Shown piece by piece: positions 50,608-61,874 of a stretch of DNA of 64,000 nt. Position numbers and translations under genes: made by a program. The stretch spans positions 202,317 through 266,316 of the forward strand of contig CAJNYU010000560.1 in the NCBI GenBank assembly GCA_905331475.1, written 5' to 3'. Each line of letters begins with the position of its first letter. The stretch's first letter is position 1. This DNA is from Rotaria socialis (lineage: Eukaryota; Rotifera; Eurotatoria; Philodinida; Philodinidae). The notes under the pieces are model-generated. The model was not told the DNA's origin and made no database searches. It saw only the letters and a program-made list of their open reading frames with translations.

Positions 50608-51609
50608 ATGGCAGATAGACGACTGGTTGCTTTTGAAAATTCCGAAATATCATGGCCACGTTCTCTACGATTTATTCTTTTACTTATTTTTGATATACCA
50701 TCTGTAGTATGTTCACTATTTGTTCTTTATCATTTATTAACTAATCGAACATCTCGTCATGCTTTACATAATCATACGATTATAATTTTATTAACGATCG
50801 CACTTGCATTTCAATTAACTGATATTCCATGGTACCTCGATTTTATTCGTCGAGGTTCAGTTTGGCCACAGATTCCTGTTCGTTGTCTTCTATGGTGGTT
50901 AGTCGATCTCGGTTTTTACAATACAGCTGCGCTCATTCTCGCTTGGACATCAATCGAACGGCATATACTCGTATTTCACGATCAATGGATATCAACTCGA
51001 AAGAAGCGTTTCTATGTTCATTATCTTCCATTGATCATTCTTATTCTCTATTCAACTATTTATTATACTGTTCTTATTTTTTTTCCGCCGTGCCATCATC
51101 AATATATCTACATACTACCTGTGTGTGCTGCATCGCCATGTCATCTTCTTCATCCTATATTAGGCCTATGGGAAATGGGCGTACACGGATGTTTATCAAC
51201 AATAATCGTCGCATTTTTTAGTATCGCTTTACTCGTGCGTGTTATAGTTCATAAACGTCGTCGAAATCGTGTATTTCGATGGAAAGTTTATCGCAAAATG
51301 ATTATTCAATTACTGTCTATTTCTGCGCTTTATTTGCTGCTAAATTTTCCGATTATGATTCTTTCTGTTGCACGTCTTTGTGGGTTACCTTCGGATATTG
51401 GTGTTGAAATACAACAAATAACATTTTTTCTAACTTATTGGGTTATGTTTCTTTTGCCGTTTGTAACATTATCGTCATTACCTGGTTTAAGAAAAAAAAT
51501 GGATAAGATTGGTTTCATAAAACATCGTCGACAGAAGACTCTTACTATGGCAATGAAAAGAATTATCAACGCCCAAGAAAGTCCTTTACACTGGACGTAC
51601 AGTCCGTAA
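50608..51609 (+). CDS. Intronless orphan rhodopsin-like GPCR
   Basis: A 333-residue open frame with seven hydrophobic segments at about 19-42, 56-78, 93-117, 137-160, 192-213, 231-254 and 270-290. Cys93 at the start of TM3 can pair with an extracellular-loop-2 cysteine (the loop has Cys161, 173 and 178). The DRY box is ERH (SIERHILVF, residues 116-122). The third intracellular loop is very basic (VHKRRRNRVFRWKVYRK). TM6 ends LLLNFPIMIL and TM7 lacks the usual NPxxY. The short tail follows PGLRKKMDK. The receptor would signal at the plasma membrane through G proteins; ligand unknown. It resembles large single-exon receptor families expanded in rotifers (inference), and the pseudogene at 35683-36470. 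Confidence 0.85.
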   Translation: MADRRLVAFENSEISWPRSLRFILLLIFDIPSVVCSLFVLYHLLTNRTSRHALHNHTIIILLTIALAFQLTDIPWYLDFIRRGSVWPQIPVRCLLWWLVDLGFYNTAALILAWTSIERHILVFHDQWISTRKKRFYVHYLPLIILILYSTIYYTVLIFFPPCHHQYIYILPVCAASPCHLLHPILGLWEMGVHGCLSTIIVAFFSIALLVRVIVHKRRRNRVFRWKVYRKMIIQLLSISALYLLLNFPIMILSVARLCGLPSDIGVEIQQITFFLTYWVMFLLPFVTLSSLPGLRKKMDKIGFIKHRRQKTLTMAMKRIINAQESPLHWTYSP

Positions 51610-51640
51610 TAGACTGTTCCGACATTGGCTAATTCAAACC

Positions 51641-51646
51641 AATAAA
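51641..51646 (+). terminator. poly(A) signal AATAAA of the GPCR
   Basis: Canonical signal 32 bp after the GPCR stop; a second AATAAA follows near 51670. Confidence 0.6.
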
Positions 51647-51649
51647 CAA

Positions 51650-53021
51650 TATACCTGTACAAAGGTTATAAATAAAAGTGATGTTAAAAATAAACGATGA
51701 AATTCACTTAGTGTTTGCTTCGCTGTTCTGTGTTTTTTAATAAATTTTTATTGGCATGTTGATCATTCATTTGACATGTGTTAAATTTTATGATTCTCTT
51801 TTTCTCTTGTCGAGATATTTATCATCAACAAATGATTACTATTCTCAAATAAATAGTCGTCTGAATTCTGCTTCACCAAAGCTAAAGTAAACTTTATCGT
51901 TTTTAAATGCGAGAAAGAAAACACGTTTTAATCATTCCAGTTCAAGATTATAGTTTCAGTCGACTCCATAGAATAGAATACAAGCACAAAAGGTGCAACC
52001 ACATTTTCCCTACTGAATACATATTTATAACTAATTATCAAGTCAAAACCATTTGATTAATTCTTTTAGTTTTCTAACCTATATACATGTTAACATAGTA
52101 ATTATCTCTTTTGAAGGTTACACAATTCTAAAAGGTCGATGTGCTTGTTTTCAAAAAAAAAGAAAACATTATTTTTTTTCAATTGAATATGAAAATAGAA
52201 AATAAGTTGGGTCACGAAGATCTTACCATGCAATATGCATGTTGATTCAACGGAGACTTTATCAATAAAAGTACAAAAATCTAGTTTCGGGGTGTATTGC
52301 AGCACGGTTTTTATTTTGTCTAGAAGAAAAATCAAGTTATTCATTGTCTAAGAATTTTCAATTGAATGCAATACAACGCCTCTCTTGTATACGTAAGCAT
52401 CTCATAGACATCATGGAACGTTATATTTGAAATAGAATAATATCGAAATCAAGATTTATTTTACGGCTGCAAGAAACTACTTGCTACATAATTGTTGATT
52501 ATCAATAGAAAGAAGAAATAACACTTTTTGAGGTTTTTTTCTTCTTTCTATTTTAAGACTAGCAAAGGATACCTGTAATCTATCCCATTTATGGTAAAGT
52601 TATTAATAGTAAATCTAAAACTTAGAACATGCATGTCCAGAATTTCATAATAGAATAGTTCCAACAACGCTCGAAGATATAGGATTTCCAATAAGAACTA
52701 TCACGATCGTGTGTATTTGATAATTATTTATTATTTTCAAAATAGCGTTTGTTGTTATGCCGCATAAATTATCTAGCTTGCAGTTGATTTACAAAAATAA
52801 ATATGTGCCTAGTTTTATAAATATATTTCATTAAATTATTTTTCAGTAAGAATGTCTTTTCGTTTGGCTTCATCGCAACGCGCACAAATGTTGTTAGTGT
52901 TGAATGTACGTCGAAGACAACGGCGAATGTCTTTGTTGACAAGAAAGAGAAATTGGAAGAATTCAAATGAGGCATATGCCATTGTTTTTGAATAACTAAC
53001 GGCTTTGCTCAGCCATTGGCT
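51650..53021. other. Spacer between GPCR and LRR gene
   Basis: No supported gene. Minus-strand open frames at 52102-52344 and 52769-52975 lack motifs. The 3' part should contain the LRR gene promoter. Confidence 0.45.
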
Positions 53022-55620
53022 ATGCAGAAGACAATATCTCGCCGGTATTTTCGTTTATTTTTGACTGTAATTATGGTAAACTGTTATTAGAAAAAAAAAG
53101 CGAATCTAATATTTTTTTCGTGCTAAATAGTTTTTATCATTTCATACTGTTTATCCGTCGACTCTGGCAAGTATATGTCCTGATGCTCTTTCGTGCAATT
53201 GTACACTTATCAATAATACAGATTTAACCATCGTATGTAGTTCTGTGCCTCCACTTATCCAATTGCCAACATTGTCACCTAGTACGCTGCAAACAAATGT
53301 TAGAACATTAAGTGTCATTTCGTCAGTAACGTCTACCAACGGTCCACTAATAAGTTTGCCAACAAATATTTGTTCCTACCCAAATCTTGCTACAATTAAT
53401 TTATCATCAAATAACATAGACGGCTTATTAAATACATCTGCACTTGCTTGTTTAGGTTCCAATTTAAATCATGTTGATTTTTCCTCGAATCATATAAATG
53501 ATATCGATTTAAATTTCTTTCAAGCCAATCGAAAATTACAAACAATAAATCTCTCGCAAAATAACTTGACATCAATGCCGTTAGTTGATGCAGCATATTA
53601 CGTTAATTTTCCTTCGACAATTACATCCATGGATTTTAGTTTTAATCAAATAATTAGTGCTGATTTTTGGCCTTTATTTGTTAAAACAAGTAATTGATTA
53701 AAAACGAATTCTTGTCTTTTCATCTTTTTGTAATATTTAGAGAATACTATGACTATCGATATGAGTTATAATTCGATTGTAAATTATATAAATACAGTTC
53801 CTATAACTTTAGAACAATTAACAGAACCACCAGACCCAAGAAAATTCTATTTAAATAATAATCATCTTACACATTTCTCGGACCTCCTACTTGAACAATA
53901 CGGTGCATGTACAGTAGAAAATGCCGTTAGCACAGCTTACTTTATTGTTGGAATAACGAATGTGCTATTAACAAATAACTCGTTGATATGTGATTGTGAA
54001 TCTTATAATTTAATAACATATATTAATAATGATATAAATGATTTTCCAGATATCAGCAATGGTAGTGCTCTAATAGCACAAGCAACCTGTTCAGGACCTT
54101 CATTAATGGCTGGACAAAAATATATCGCGACAAATTTTAGTGAATTTAATGATTGTATAAATTATACATTACCCAATATTACCGATATATTTTGTTCAGC
54201 GAAAGCAAACGATAGTCAAGTAACATTATCAACGCCGACCTATTGGCCAATTTCGACAACAACAACCAACAAATATGAAACTAATCAGACCATAGCAACG
54301 AATGTAGACTTTTTTTGTCTGTGTTTTACATTTCATTTTCTTTAAATTGCATTTTAGAATGAACTGGCAAATAGCTCATCAAGTTCAACTTCATGGTATA
54401 TTATTTTGGGTGTAGTCCTTGGTCTAGCAGGTGTTTTAGCAATAATTATAGCCATTTGTTATGCGTATAGAAAAAAGATTTTGTCAAATATACATCGTTT
54501 AAAAGCTATGAATCATGCTCAAACTAATGAAGCAAAATCTCATAATGTATCAATGTCAACATCGACATATGAGGTTGATAATCAAGGAAAACGAACACAA
54601 ATTGTAGGTTTTTTTTTCAAAATTGATTATAATAGATAATCTTTATATTTAATAGGATAAAGACGGTTTTAATTCCGATCCGAATTCATCCAGGTATCAT
54701 CTATGTAAGTTATTTGTAATTTATTGGTTTAGTTCAAGGTAGTAATACATGATATGATTGCTTAGATAATCATCTTCGCGCGTGTGTTCTAAGTTTTTAA
54801 TAGTTTTTCTATGCTCGCTTCAAATTCTGATGAAGTCTTAGTAATTCTATATTGTGAACTTGACAATGCAAAATCATTTTTTCTCTCGCTCTCTTTCCCA
54901 CGATGAATATTATATAAGTTTATTATTTCATTTTATTCAAAGTTCTTGCCGTTTTGAATAACTAAAATTATCCTGAAGGACAAACTCGAACATATTTTTT
55001 TGCGCTTAAAATCAACCCTCATTTATTTAGTTTTAGCACATGGTTCTCAATCACAAGGTAACAATTATAAACGATATTCTCTATGTCGTAAGTGACAATT
55101 GTTCACTCTAGGACCTTCAACTGATGCTGAAACAAATACAACAAATGTCGTCAAAGGTATTCCATTATCAGGAGCACAGACGAAGCCTCAATCGATATTT
55201 TCTATGGCGAATAAAAATTATTCTCAATTAAATATTGCGTCAATTCCATTGACACCATCGAAACGAGCGAAACCTTTGCCACAGATAAAAAATGCAATTT
55301 ACAATGACACAGCACAGGTGAATTTGTTAAATACCTCAGCAGGTGCATCTGCCTCAAAGCCAAAGCATCGACCGCAGAGTTCAACATGGCTTCAAAAACA
55401 AAACCAAAACCAAACGTCACAACTACCGCCTCGACCTCTATCGATGGTAGCCCACAATAAGACTCTATTGGATTCGACGGAATCCTTTGATGAAAATATA
55501 CGATCAGTTTCAACTATCGAAAGTTTACAAAACAAATCGTCAAAACCTTTTTGTACAGTACCGGCGCTTAACATTTCTACTGTTCCCAATTGGATAGATA
55601 GTAATGATGATCAACTATGA
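53022..55620 (+). CDS. Leucine-rich-repeat single-pass transmembrane protein
   Basis: Seven exons: 53022-53075, 53131-53689, 53741-54303, 54358-54603, 54656-54704, 55037-55057 and 55112-55620, giving 666 residues in phase. The start MQKTISRRYFRLFLTVIM with the next exon's FLSFHTVYP forms a signal peptide. A Cys-rich LRR N-cap follows (CPDALSCNCTLINN). About five or six LRRs are visible (NLATINLSSNNIDGL, LNHVDFSSNHINDI, LQTINLSQNNLTSMP, ITSMDFSFNQI, KFYLNNNHLTHFSDL). The LRR C-cap is LICDCESYNL...ATCSGPSLM...FNDC. Then comes a Thr/Ser-rich stalk and a TM helix WYIILGVVLGLAGVLAIIIA followed by AYRKK. The cytoplasmic tail is about 230 residues, Ser/Pro/Gln-rich and disordered, with proline motifs (LPPRPLS). 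Probably a cell-surface adhesion or recognition receptor. Many sequons. The family subtype cannot be assigned. Confidence 0.88.
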
Positions 55621-55684
55621 AAATACAAACTCAGTCAAATGATATTTCATTCTTTGGCTAAATTGTTTCATAATTATTTTTTAA

Positions 55685-55690
55685 AATAAA
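55685..55690 (+). terminator. poly(A) signal of the LRR gene
   Basis: AATAAA 65 bp after the LRR stop. The convergent EF-hand gene ends at 56054, leaving about 430 bp of shared 3' flank with no other feature. Confidence 0.55.
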
Positions 55691-56053
55691 ATAGTGCATT
55701 GATTCAAATCGCTGATTGAATAGAAATAGATGTTAGTTTTTTTAAAATTTATTTATAAATATGATTTTTGTTTTATATGGCCATAGGAAGTACAAAAGAC
55801 AAAAAAAAAACGAAAAACAAGAAGATATTTTTTAGGTCAGCTTCTATCTAATACCTAATTAATCCGATGATAGTCAATAAATTCATCCTGTTTTTATTTT
55901 AATTCTCACTTCTATCATGATAATATCTAATAGAAAATGATAACTATTATCGAAAAAAGAAAGAGAATTTGAATAAATAATAAGATCATAAGACATAAAA
56001 ACTAATCTAGGACGGATGATAGAATGTAAAAGTTCTCTTTCAACACATAAATA

Positions 56054-57479
56054 TTAATTAGGTACAACTTGTCCAAGTCCACTTTGTTGAAGAATATTAG
56101 CTACATCTGGATTTGCTCCATCGAATACAGTTGCTGGATATAAACCGTTATTAACATTAGCATAATTTGTTCCCGATGTTTGATAACTATTTGCTCCTGC
56201 TGAATAAGATTGTTCGCCACCATAATTTTGTTGGCCAGCTTGAGCCCATTGTTGAAATTCTTCTCGACTTATTGCACCATCTCGATTCGTATCAGCTTGA
56301 TTAAATATGGCTTTAGCAATATCAAAATGTTGTCCACCGCCAGCGCCACCATATGAATTACTAGTATCACCCATATCATAATTACTGCTCGCATTAGTTG
56401 CACCATAAGCGTTATTAAATTCATTAAGATTATAATTACTGCTCGCACCATTGTAATCATAATTATTATTTTCACCACCTACATTTATTGTTCGAGCTGT
56501 ATTAAACATATGTTGTTGATAATTAAGAGAATCAACTTGTGTGTAAGCTGGACGAACATTTATACCCGGTGGCAATTGCCCACCAGAGAAATCGCCACCC
56601 GATTGAAAAACTGCATTAAATCCTCCCATGGCTCCATAATCAATATCTAAAATAACATCTTTAAAAGCATCAGGACCGAGTAGTTCATTGTAAATTTGAG
56701 AAGCTGGTATTTGATTTGGAAATCTTAAGATGAAATTTGTTTTTGTTCTAATTAAATAACAAAAGGATATTTACTGTGCTTGTTGTTGTTTAAATTGTCC
56801 ACTGTTTTGATTGAATATTGCTTTGGTAGCATTTGAATGAGCCTGTTGTTGAGTAGCAGTACTACCAGGACTCGATAGAGATCCACCACTTGATGATGTT
56901 GTTGAACCACCTAAAAATTTATACTATCAAAACTTTTCTCGATAAAAAAATTAAAATTCTCCTACTATAAGGACTAATATCAGGTTGACCACCACGCTGT
57001 TGATATTGTTGTTGTGCTGCTGCTACATCAATTTTAATGGGTTGTTGATAAACACCACCTGTTGGAACTACTGGTGGATTTGTTGGATATCCACTTGGTT
57101 TTTGTGGTCCAACCATTCCACTTGCTGTATTTGATTGTTGTTGTTGTTGTTGTAGAACAGGGGGTCGAATGATTGGAATACTTCCAGTTGATTGTTGTTG
57201 TGTAGTATTCGAAGTACCTGTTTTAGTTGTTGTTGCAATACTAACTGTATCGTAGCCTTTATCAGTCACCGATGATGTCTGACTAGCTGCTGACGAAGCA
57301 GTTCGTTGTGTTGCTGTTTCATGAATAGAATTAGCAATACTAGCATTAGCTGCAATTTGTGATACTTCTCGTGATGTTTCGCTAAAATTACGAGCACGGG
57401 ATGAGCTTTCTTCGGTATCTGAAGAAGCTGCCGAGGATGCAGTTGATGACGATGGTGATGATACAGTACGCGTTGCCAT
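56054..57479 (-). CDS. Low-complexity Ser/Gln/Asn-rich protein with one EF-hand
   Basis: Three exons in transcription order: 56966-57479, 56775-56910 and 56054-56723, giving 439 residues in phase. The first third is Ser/Thr/Ala-rich, the middle is Gln/Pro-rich (IIRPPVLQQQQQQS), then NQIPASQIYNELLGPDAF, then an Asn/Tyr/Gly-rich segment, and near the C-terminus one canonical EF-hand, FNQADTNRDGAISREEFQQW, with Ca-ligating D, N, D, A, S, E at loop positions 1, 3, 5, 7, 9, 12. No signal peptide or TM helix. An EF-hand with a disordered scaffold suggests a Ca-responsive assembly or cytoskeletal/RNA-granule component, but this is only a guess. Short 58-62 bp introns. Divergent from the CD164-like gene about 1 kb away. 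Confidence 0.82.
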
Positions 57480-58506
57480 GATAATGATCTGAGTCCAAAA
57501 AGAATCTCAAGGTCTAACAGACAAGTAATAGATACGTTATTGTGACCAGGAGGAGAGTAGAAAGGAGAAAAGAAATGAAAAATATATTATCGTTCGTAGT
57601 TAGGAGAAATCAATCAAGCGTAACGAACAATAAGGACGAGAGTAAAGAGAACATTAACAAAAAATATACGACAGAGAGAGAGAAAGAGAAAAGTAAGACC
57701 TACATACATGCAATTGTCAACTAGCACATATATACATGTATATTTTATATTGAACATTATCTCGTTCACTTCAACCGTGAGATCGAAATAATTAGAAAAA
57801 AAATGATTTTGTAATTTTTCTTTAGATCGAAATTTGTCATAGCGCTCTCTCTCTCTCTCATATATTTTATGATCAAAAGTTCAATGTATTTATCGATAGA
57901 TGTCACGAACATCTAGTTTTATGATGATCTTTTAAATATTGTCTAAAATATGAATATCTTTATCGTCGTTCATCCAGTTATTTTGCGTTTAGATCAAAGT
58001 CGATGATACTTAGCCATATATGTAATGCCGGACAATGTGCACATAAAGAAAGAAAAAAAAATCATTAATCATTGAGATTGTTTTTTGCGTAGGATAATAA
58101 AACATTTTCTTTTGTGTGTGTGTGACTATATGAATATTGTTGTTTGTAATTGCAGCTGGTGACTGCGTTGGCATATTTTTTCCTCTACTATTCTTCTTAG
58201 AGAAAGAAAGAAAACAAGCTGCTGCATAACCGTCATTAACTATTGACATCGTGTTTCAGATGCGTATTGTGTTCACTCTTAAGTAACATATCATCATAGT
58301 ACGTACTTGCCATTTGAGTTTTTCCTTTTTCTTTCTTCGTTTGGTTGACTTCCTTATCATGTAAAACGAGAAGCCCAAATTGCTCGTTTTTATCTTTCTT
58401 ATTTTATGATAAAGCATCATCACTCATTGTTTTTTTTTTCGATCATTGTTTCATTTCGCCATTTGATTTTTGTAGATTGATATTACGCACTTTTGATACT
58501 GTACGA
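57480..58506. promoter_or_regulatory. Shared divergent upstream region of the EF-hand and CD164-like genes
   Basis: About 1 kb between two divergent start codons, so both promoters must lie here. It contains GA/AG-rich motifs (57675-57695) and CT repeats (57847-57860). An open frame at 57542-57724 is low-complexity and not called. Confidence 0.4.
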
Positions 58507-59523
58507 ATGAATATTTCACTTTTTCTATTGCCAACACTTCTTGTTATCCTATTAGGTAAGATCGATTTTCAGAGAATTTCTCTTCCGAAACATTAGTCGA
58601 AACGATTTTGAAAAATGTAAGAAGAATGACTAATAATATCTTTTTTCAGCAGTAAATATGTTGCCTACATATGAATACAATAAGAATCACGATTATTGTT
58701 TTTTGCGGAACTTCATCTGTTATAAAGGAAGTATTACTTTGAGCTCAAATTATTAGACCATTCTTGTTAAACAAGGCATATCTATTGATATATTGGACTT
58801 TCACATTTTCTAATAAATATTCATGTTTTTAGCAAGAATACATTTGTGTCAGATTCAACGTCTGATCTATCGTATGATAAGGTACACTTAGAAAAATAAT
58901 TCTTGCTAACGATTCTTCTCGTAAGAAGTCTTACCATAATCTTTTGTTTTTTAATGTAATATATAACATTTCGAAGTATTAGTCATTGTGTCTTCTTATT
59001 CGATAGCTACGTTATCATATGAACAAGCATTGGGCGAAAATAATACTAACCTAACAACTCATAGTGCATTAACTACTGCAGTAACAACACTAATTACGTC
59101 AAACGCTACATCTTATATCACTATAACAACAGTGCCAAGTAAATATTGTTTAAAATAAAAATACTTGTACGTTTGTTTTTTCCCTAGTCACAACACAGAA
59201 TGCAACCAGCCGTCAAACAACAGCAACAATAACTGATCTAACGACAACTGTAACTTCTGCAGTAACACATATAACAACGCCATCAACATCTAATTCAACC
59301 GTTACAACAACAACAACAACTTTAATAACTACCACCAAAGCAACAGGTACAATAGTCATTCACATTCATGCAAAATAATATTTTGTTTTTGCTAGGTCGT
59401 AAATTTGATGGTTTTTCATTTATCGGTGGTATTATTCTTGCCCTTGGTCTCTGTGGAATTTTTTATCTTATTGTAAGCTATCTACGTCGTAGTAATCGAT
59501 TACCTTATGCGAATTTACAATAA
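58507..59523 (+). CDS. CD164-like: CD164/MGC-24-like sialomucin, type I membrane protein
   Basis: Four exons: 58507-58555, 59007-59138, 59188-59346 and 59396-59523, giving 155 residues in phase. MNISLFLLPTLLVILLG is a signal peptide encoded by exon 1. Exons 2-3 are a Thr/Ser mucin domain (TTATITDLTTTVTSAVTHIT, several NxT/NxS sequons). Exon 4 has RKFDGFSFIGGIILALGLCG as membrane-proximal and TM sequence, with the F(D)xxSFIGGI signature of the CD164 family, and a short tail SYLRRSNRLPYANLQ. The tail's YANL is a YxxL-type sorting signal, as in endolyn/CD164, which cycles between the cell surface, endosomes and lysosomes. Start chosen because an in-frame upstream extension would spoil the signal peptide. 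The 450-bp first intron is long for this locus. Confidence 0.83.
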
Positions 59524-59624
59524 ATATTTCTGAATGGGCTTCTGTTAAATGCATGTCTTCTTTTGTGAATTTGGTCATTTTTTCTTGTTCTGATAATTAG
59601 AGAAAATATAATATCATTTTTATA

Positions 59625-59630
59625 AATAAA
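59625..59630 (+). terminator. poly(A) signal of the CD164-like gene
   Basis: AATAAA about 100 bp after the stop and 260 bp before the GH32 start. Confidence 0.6.
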
Positions 59631-59888
59631 CTTGATACAAATATGCAAAGCAGAAGGAGAAAAAGAACACTTTTTTGTTCCTGATATTGACTGAAGAAGA
59701 AAAAAATCCAACACGACTTGGATATAACGGCTTAGACGAAAAGAAACAGAAAAAAGAAGATAATATCATAAAGCTATCGTTATTATATGATGTAGGTTTT
59801 GTTGTCGTATTAGACAAAAACCAATAGCTAGATAAATACTGCGATGTATTATTATATTCAGTTGATTTCAAAAGAATAAATCGGCAAG

Positions 59889-61853
59889 ATGTATTCTCTA
59901 ATTTTTCTCATCACTATGTTCGTTCAATATCCTACTTATTTGAATACACTTGAGAATATTCAAGATCTATCACGGATCAATCTTACGAGTTTGCCAGATA
60001 ACTCATTATTTGCATTATGGAGACCAGCCTATCATTTTGCATCTCCAAATTCATGGATGAACGATCCGTGTGGACCACTCTATGATCCAGCGACACAAAA
60101 TTACCATCTATATTATCAAGTTCAACCTGCCTATGTGCAATGGGGAAATATTTCTTGGGGTCATGCCAAATCGAAAGATATGATCTTTTGGGAAGATGTA
60201 ACTTCATGGCAAGGTTATGATTATGTGACATTGGCACCAGGTATTGGAAATAAATACAGTATACTTGGCGTTTTTACAGGTGCAACTTTACCTGTTCCAG
60301 CTTTCAGTAACATAACAAATAGTACAATGACAGTTATTTATACAAGTGTACAATATTTACCCATCAGTTGGAATGGTCCATATATCAAAGAAAGTGAAAC
60401 TCAATCTTTAGCAATGTCATATGATGGTGGTATAACTTATCAACATTATGCCAACAATCCTATTCTCCGCTCGCCGCCAGAAGGTATGGATATAACTGGG
60501 TGGAGAGATCCAAAATTCGAACAATGGCCAGAGATGGACATTGTACTGTATGGATCCGACCAAGGACATTATTATATGACTATTTCATCAGGTATTCGTG
60601 ATGTTGGTCCACGACTTTTAATTTATCAAGCATCCGCTAACGATTTAACTAACTGGACATATTTGGGTCATCTTATATCTGTGCCAGGCAACTATACGCT
60701 CAATGAACAATGGTCAGGTTCTCTCGGTTATAATTTTGAGGTTTCGAATGTTTTTTCTCTTGTTGAAAAAGCTATTGATGGCGGAGATAATCAAACTGTT
60801 CATATTTTTGCTACACTTGGGACTGAAGGTGGTAATACAACTTTGCATCCATCACCGCAGTGGTCTGTGTGGATCCGCGGCGATCTGACTAAGATAAAAA
60901 ACACTAGTGCTACGATGAATATTATTGCATCGGGTGTTGCTGATTGGGGTGATACATATGCACTTAATTCATTTTACGATTCAAAACAAGATCGACGAAT
61001 CTTCTACGGATGGGTAAAGGAAGCTCACAGAAACTATGGACAAAGAGCTTTTGGTTACAATGGTCAAATTACACTTCCAAGAGAAGTTTTTGTTCAAGTT
61101 TACAAAAATGTCGTTAATATTCATGAATCGATTTCTCAACCAGGACCTTGGACTGTGATACCGAGTGGTCAGGGAACATATACATGTAAAACTCTTGGTA
61201 TTCGACCAATTAATGAAGTGATTAATCTTCGACAAAACAGCAGTTATCTTGCTTTGACGTCTCAAACATTTGATCAAGCCACAGATTTTGTAAGTTTGAA
61301 TATGTCGTCGTCTAACTTTGAAATGAAAGCAACTATTAATATCTCACAAAATGCTACTGCTGGTTTTACTTTTCGGAGATCATCCAACGGATTAGAATAT
61401 ACCACTCTTATTTATGATCCGGTTTCAGAATATTTGGTTTTAAATCGAACTTATTCTTCTCTGATTAAAGCCTTTGATCATACTATCGTTTATGCCAAAC
61501 ACACATTACTTACTACTTTAATTGATGAAAATACTACTCAAAAGGAACTTCTATCTTTACACATATTTCTTGATAATTCTCTTTTGGAAATCTATGCAAA
61601 CAATCGAACAGTGATGGCTACGCACATATATCCTGCACTTTCCGATTCTGTTGGCATGGGATACACTATCGGTGGACCTGTTACATTTAGCAATGTATCT
61701 ATTTGGTACAATTTGAAAAATGCATTCCCTCATAGACCACTCAATAGTTCCATTGTGTTAGTGGTGGATTCTAACAGTACGATTTCTATCTCTGGTTCTA
61801 TTATTTCACTGTTCTTTCTCTTTCTTCTATCCATTTCATATTTCCCTTCTTGA
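59889..61853 (+). CDS. Secreted/GPI-anchored GH32 beta-fructosidase (invertase/inulinase-like)
   Basis: A single 654-residue open frame. MYSLIFLITMFVQYP is a signal peptide. The five-bladed propeller starts ALWRPAYHFASPNSWMNDPCGP; Asp59 in WMNDPCGP is the expected nucleophile (the usual NDPNGP has Asn for this Cys). GWRDPKF (206-208 RDP) is the transition-state stabiliser. YNFEVSNVF (Glu284) sits where the acid/base of the ECP motif is expected, without its Cys and Pro. The beta-sandwich module ends around LHIFLDNSLLEIYANNRTV. More than ten sequons fit secretion. The C-terminus has NSTISISGSIISLFFLFLLS, a GPI-type hydrophobic tail. GH32 enzymes hydrolyse sucrose, inulin or levan. Most animals lack them, the gene has no introns, and fungi-like sequence suggests horizontal acquisition, as known for other bdelloid carbohydrate enzymes. 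Active-site deviations make exact substrate uncertain. Confidence 0.9.
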   Translation: MYSLIFLITMFVQYPTYLNTLENIQDLSRINLTSLPDNSLFALWRPAYHFASPNSWMNDPCGPLYDPATQNYHLYYQVQPAYVQWGNISWGHAKSKDMIFWEDVTSWQGYDYVTLAPGIGNKYSILGVFTGATLPVPAFSNITNSTMTVIYTSVQYLPISWNGPYIKESETQSLAMSYDGGITYQHYANNPILRSPPEGMDITGWRDPKFEQWPEMDIVLYGSDQGHYYMTISSGIRDVGPRLLIYQASANDLTNWTYLGHLISVPGNYTLNEQWSGSLGYNFEVSNVFSLVEKAIDGGDNQTVHIFATLGTEGGNTTLHPSPQWSVWIRGDLTKIKNTSATMNIIASGVADWGDTYALNSFYDSKQDRRIFYGWVKEAHRNYGQRAFGYNGQITLPREVFVQVYKNVVNIHESISQPGPWTVIPSGQGTYTCKTLGIRPINEVINLRQNSSYLALTSQTFDQATDFVSLNMSSSNFEMKATINISQNATAGFTFRRSSNGLEYTTLIYDPVSEYLVLNRTYSSLIKAFDHTIVYAKHTLLTTLIDENTTQKELLSLHIFLDNSLLEIYANNRTVMATHIYPALSDSVGMGYTIGGPVTFSNVSIWYNLKNAFPHRPLNSSIVLVVDSNSTISISGSIISLFFLFLLSISYFPS

Positions 61854-61874
61854 ATATATTTATTGCTTTTATCT

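Noticed and set aside
50829..51221. 130-codon frame inside the GPCR gene
   Set aside because: Shadow frame of the receptor with Ser/Arg-rich random composition.
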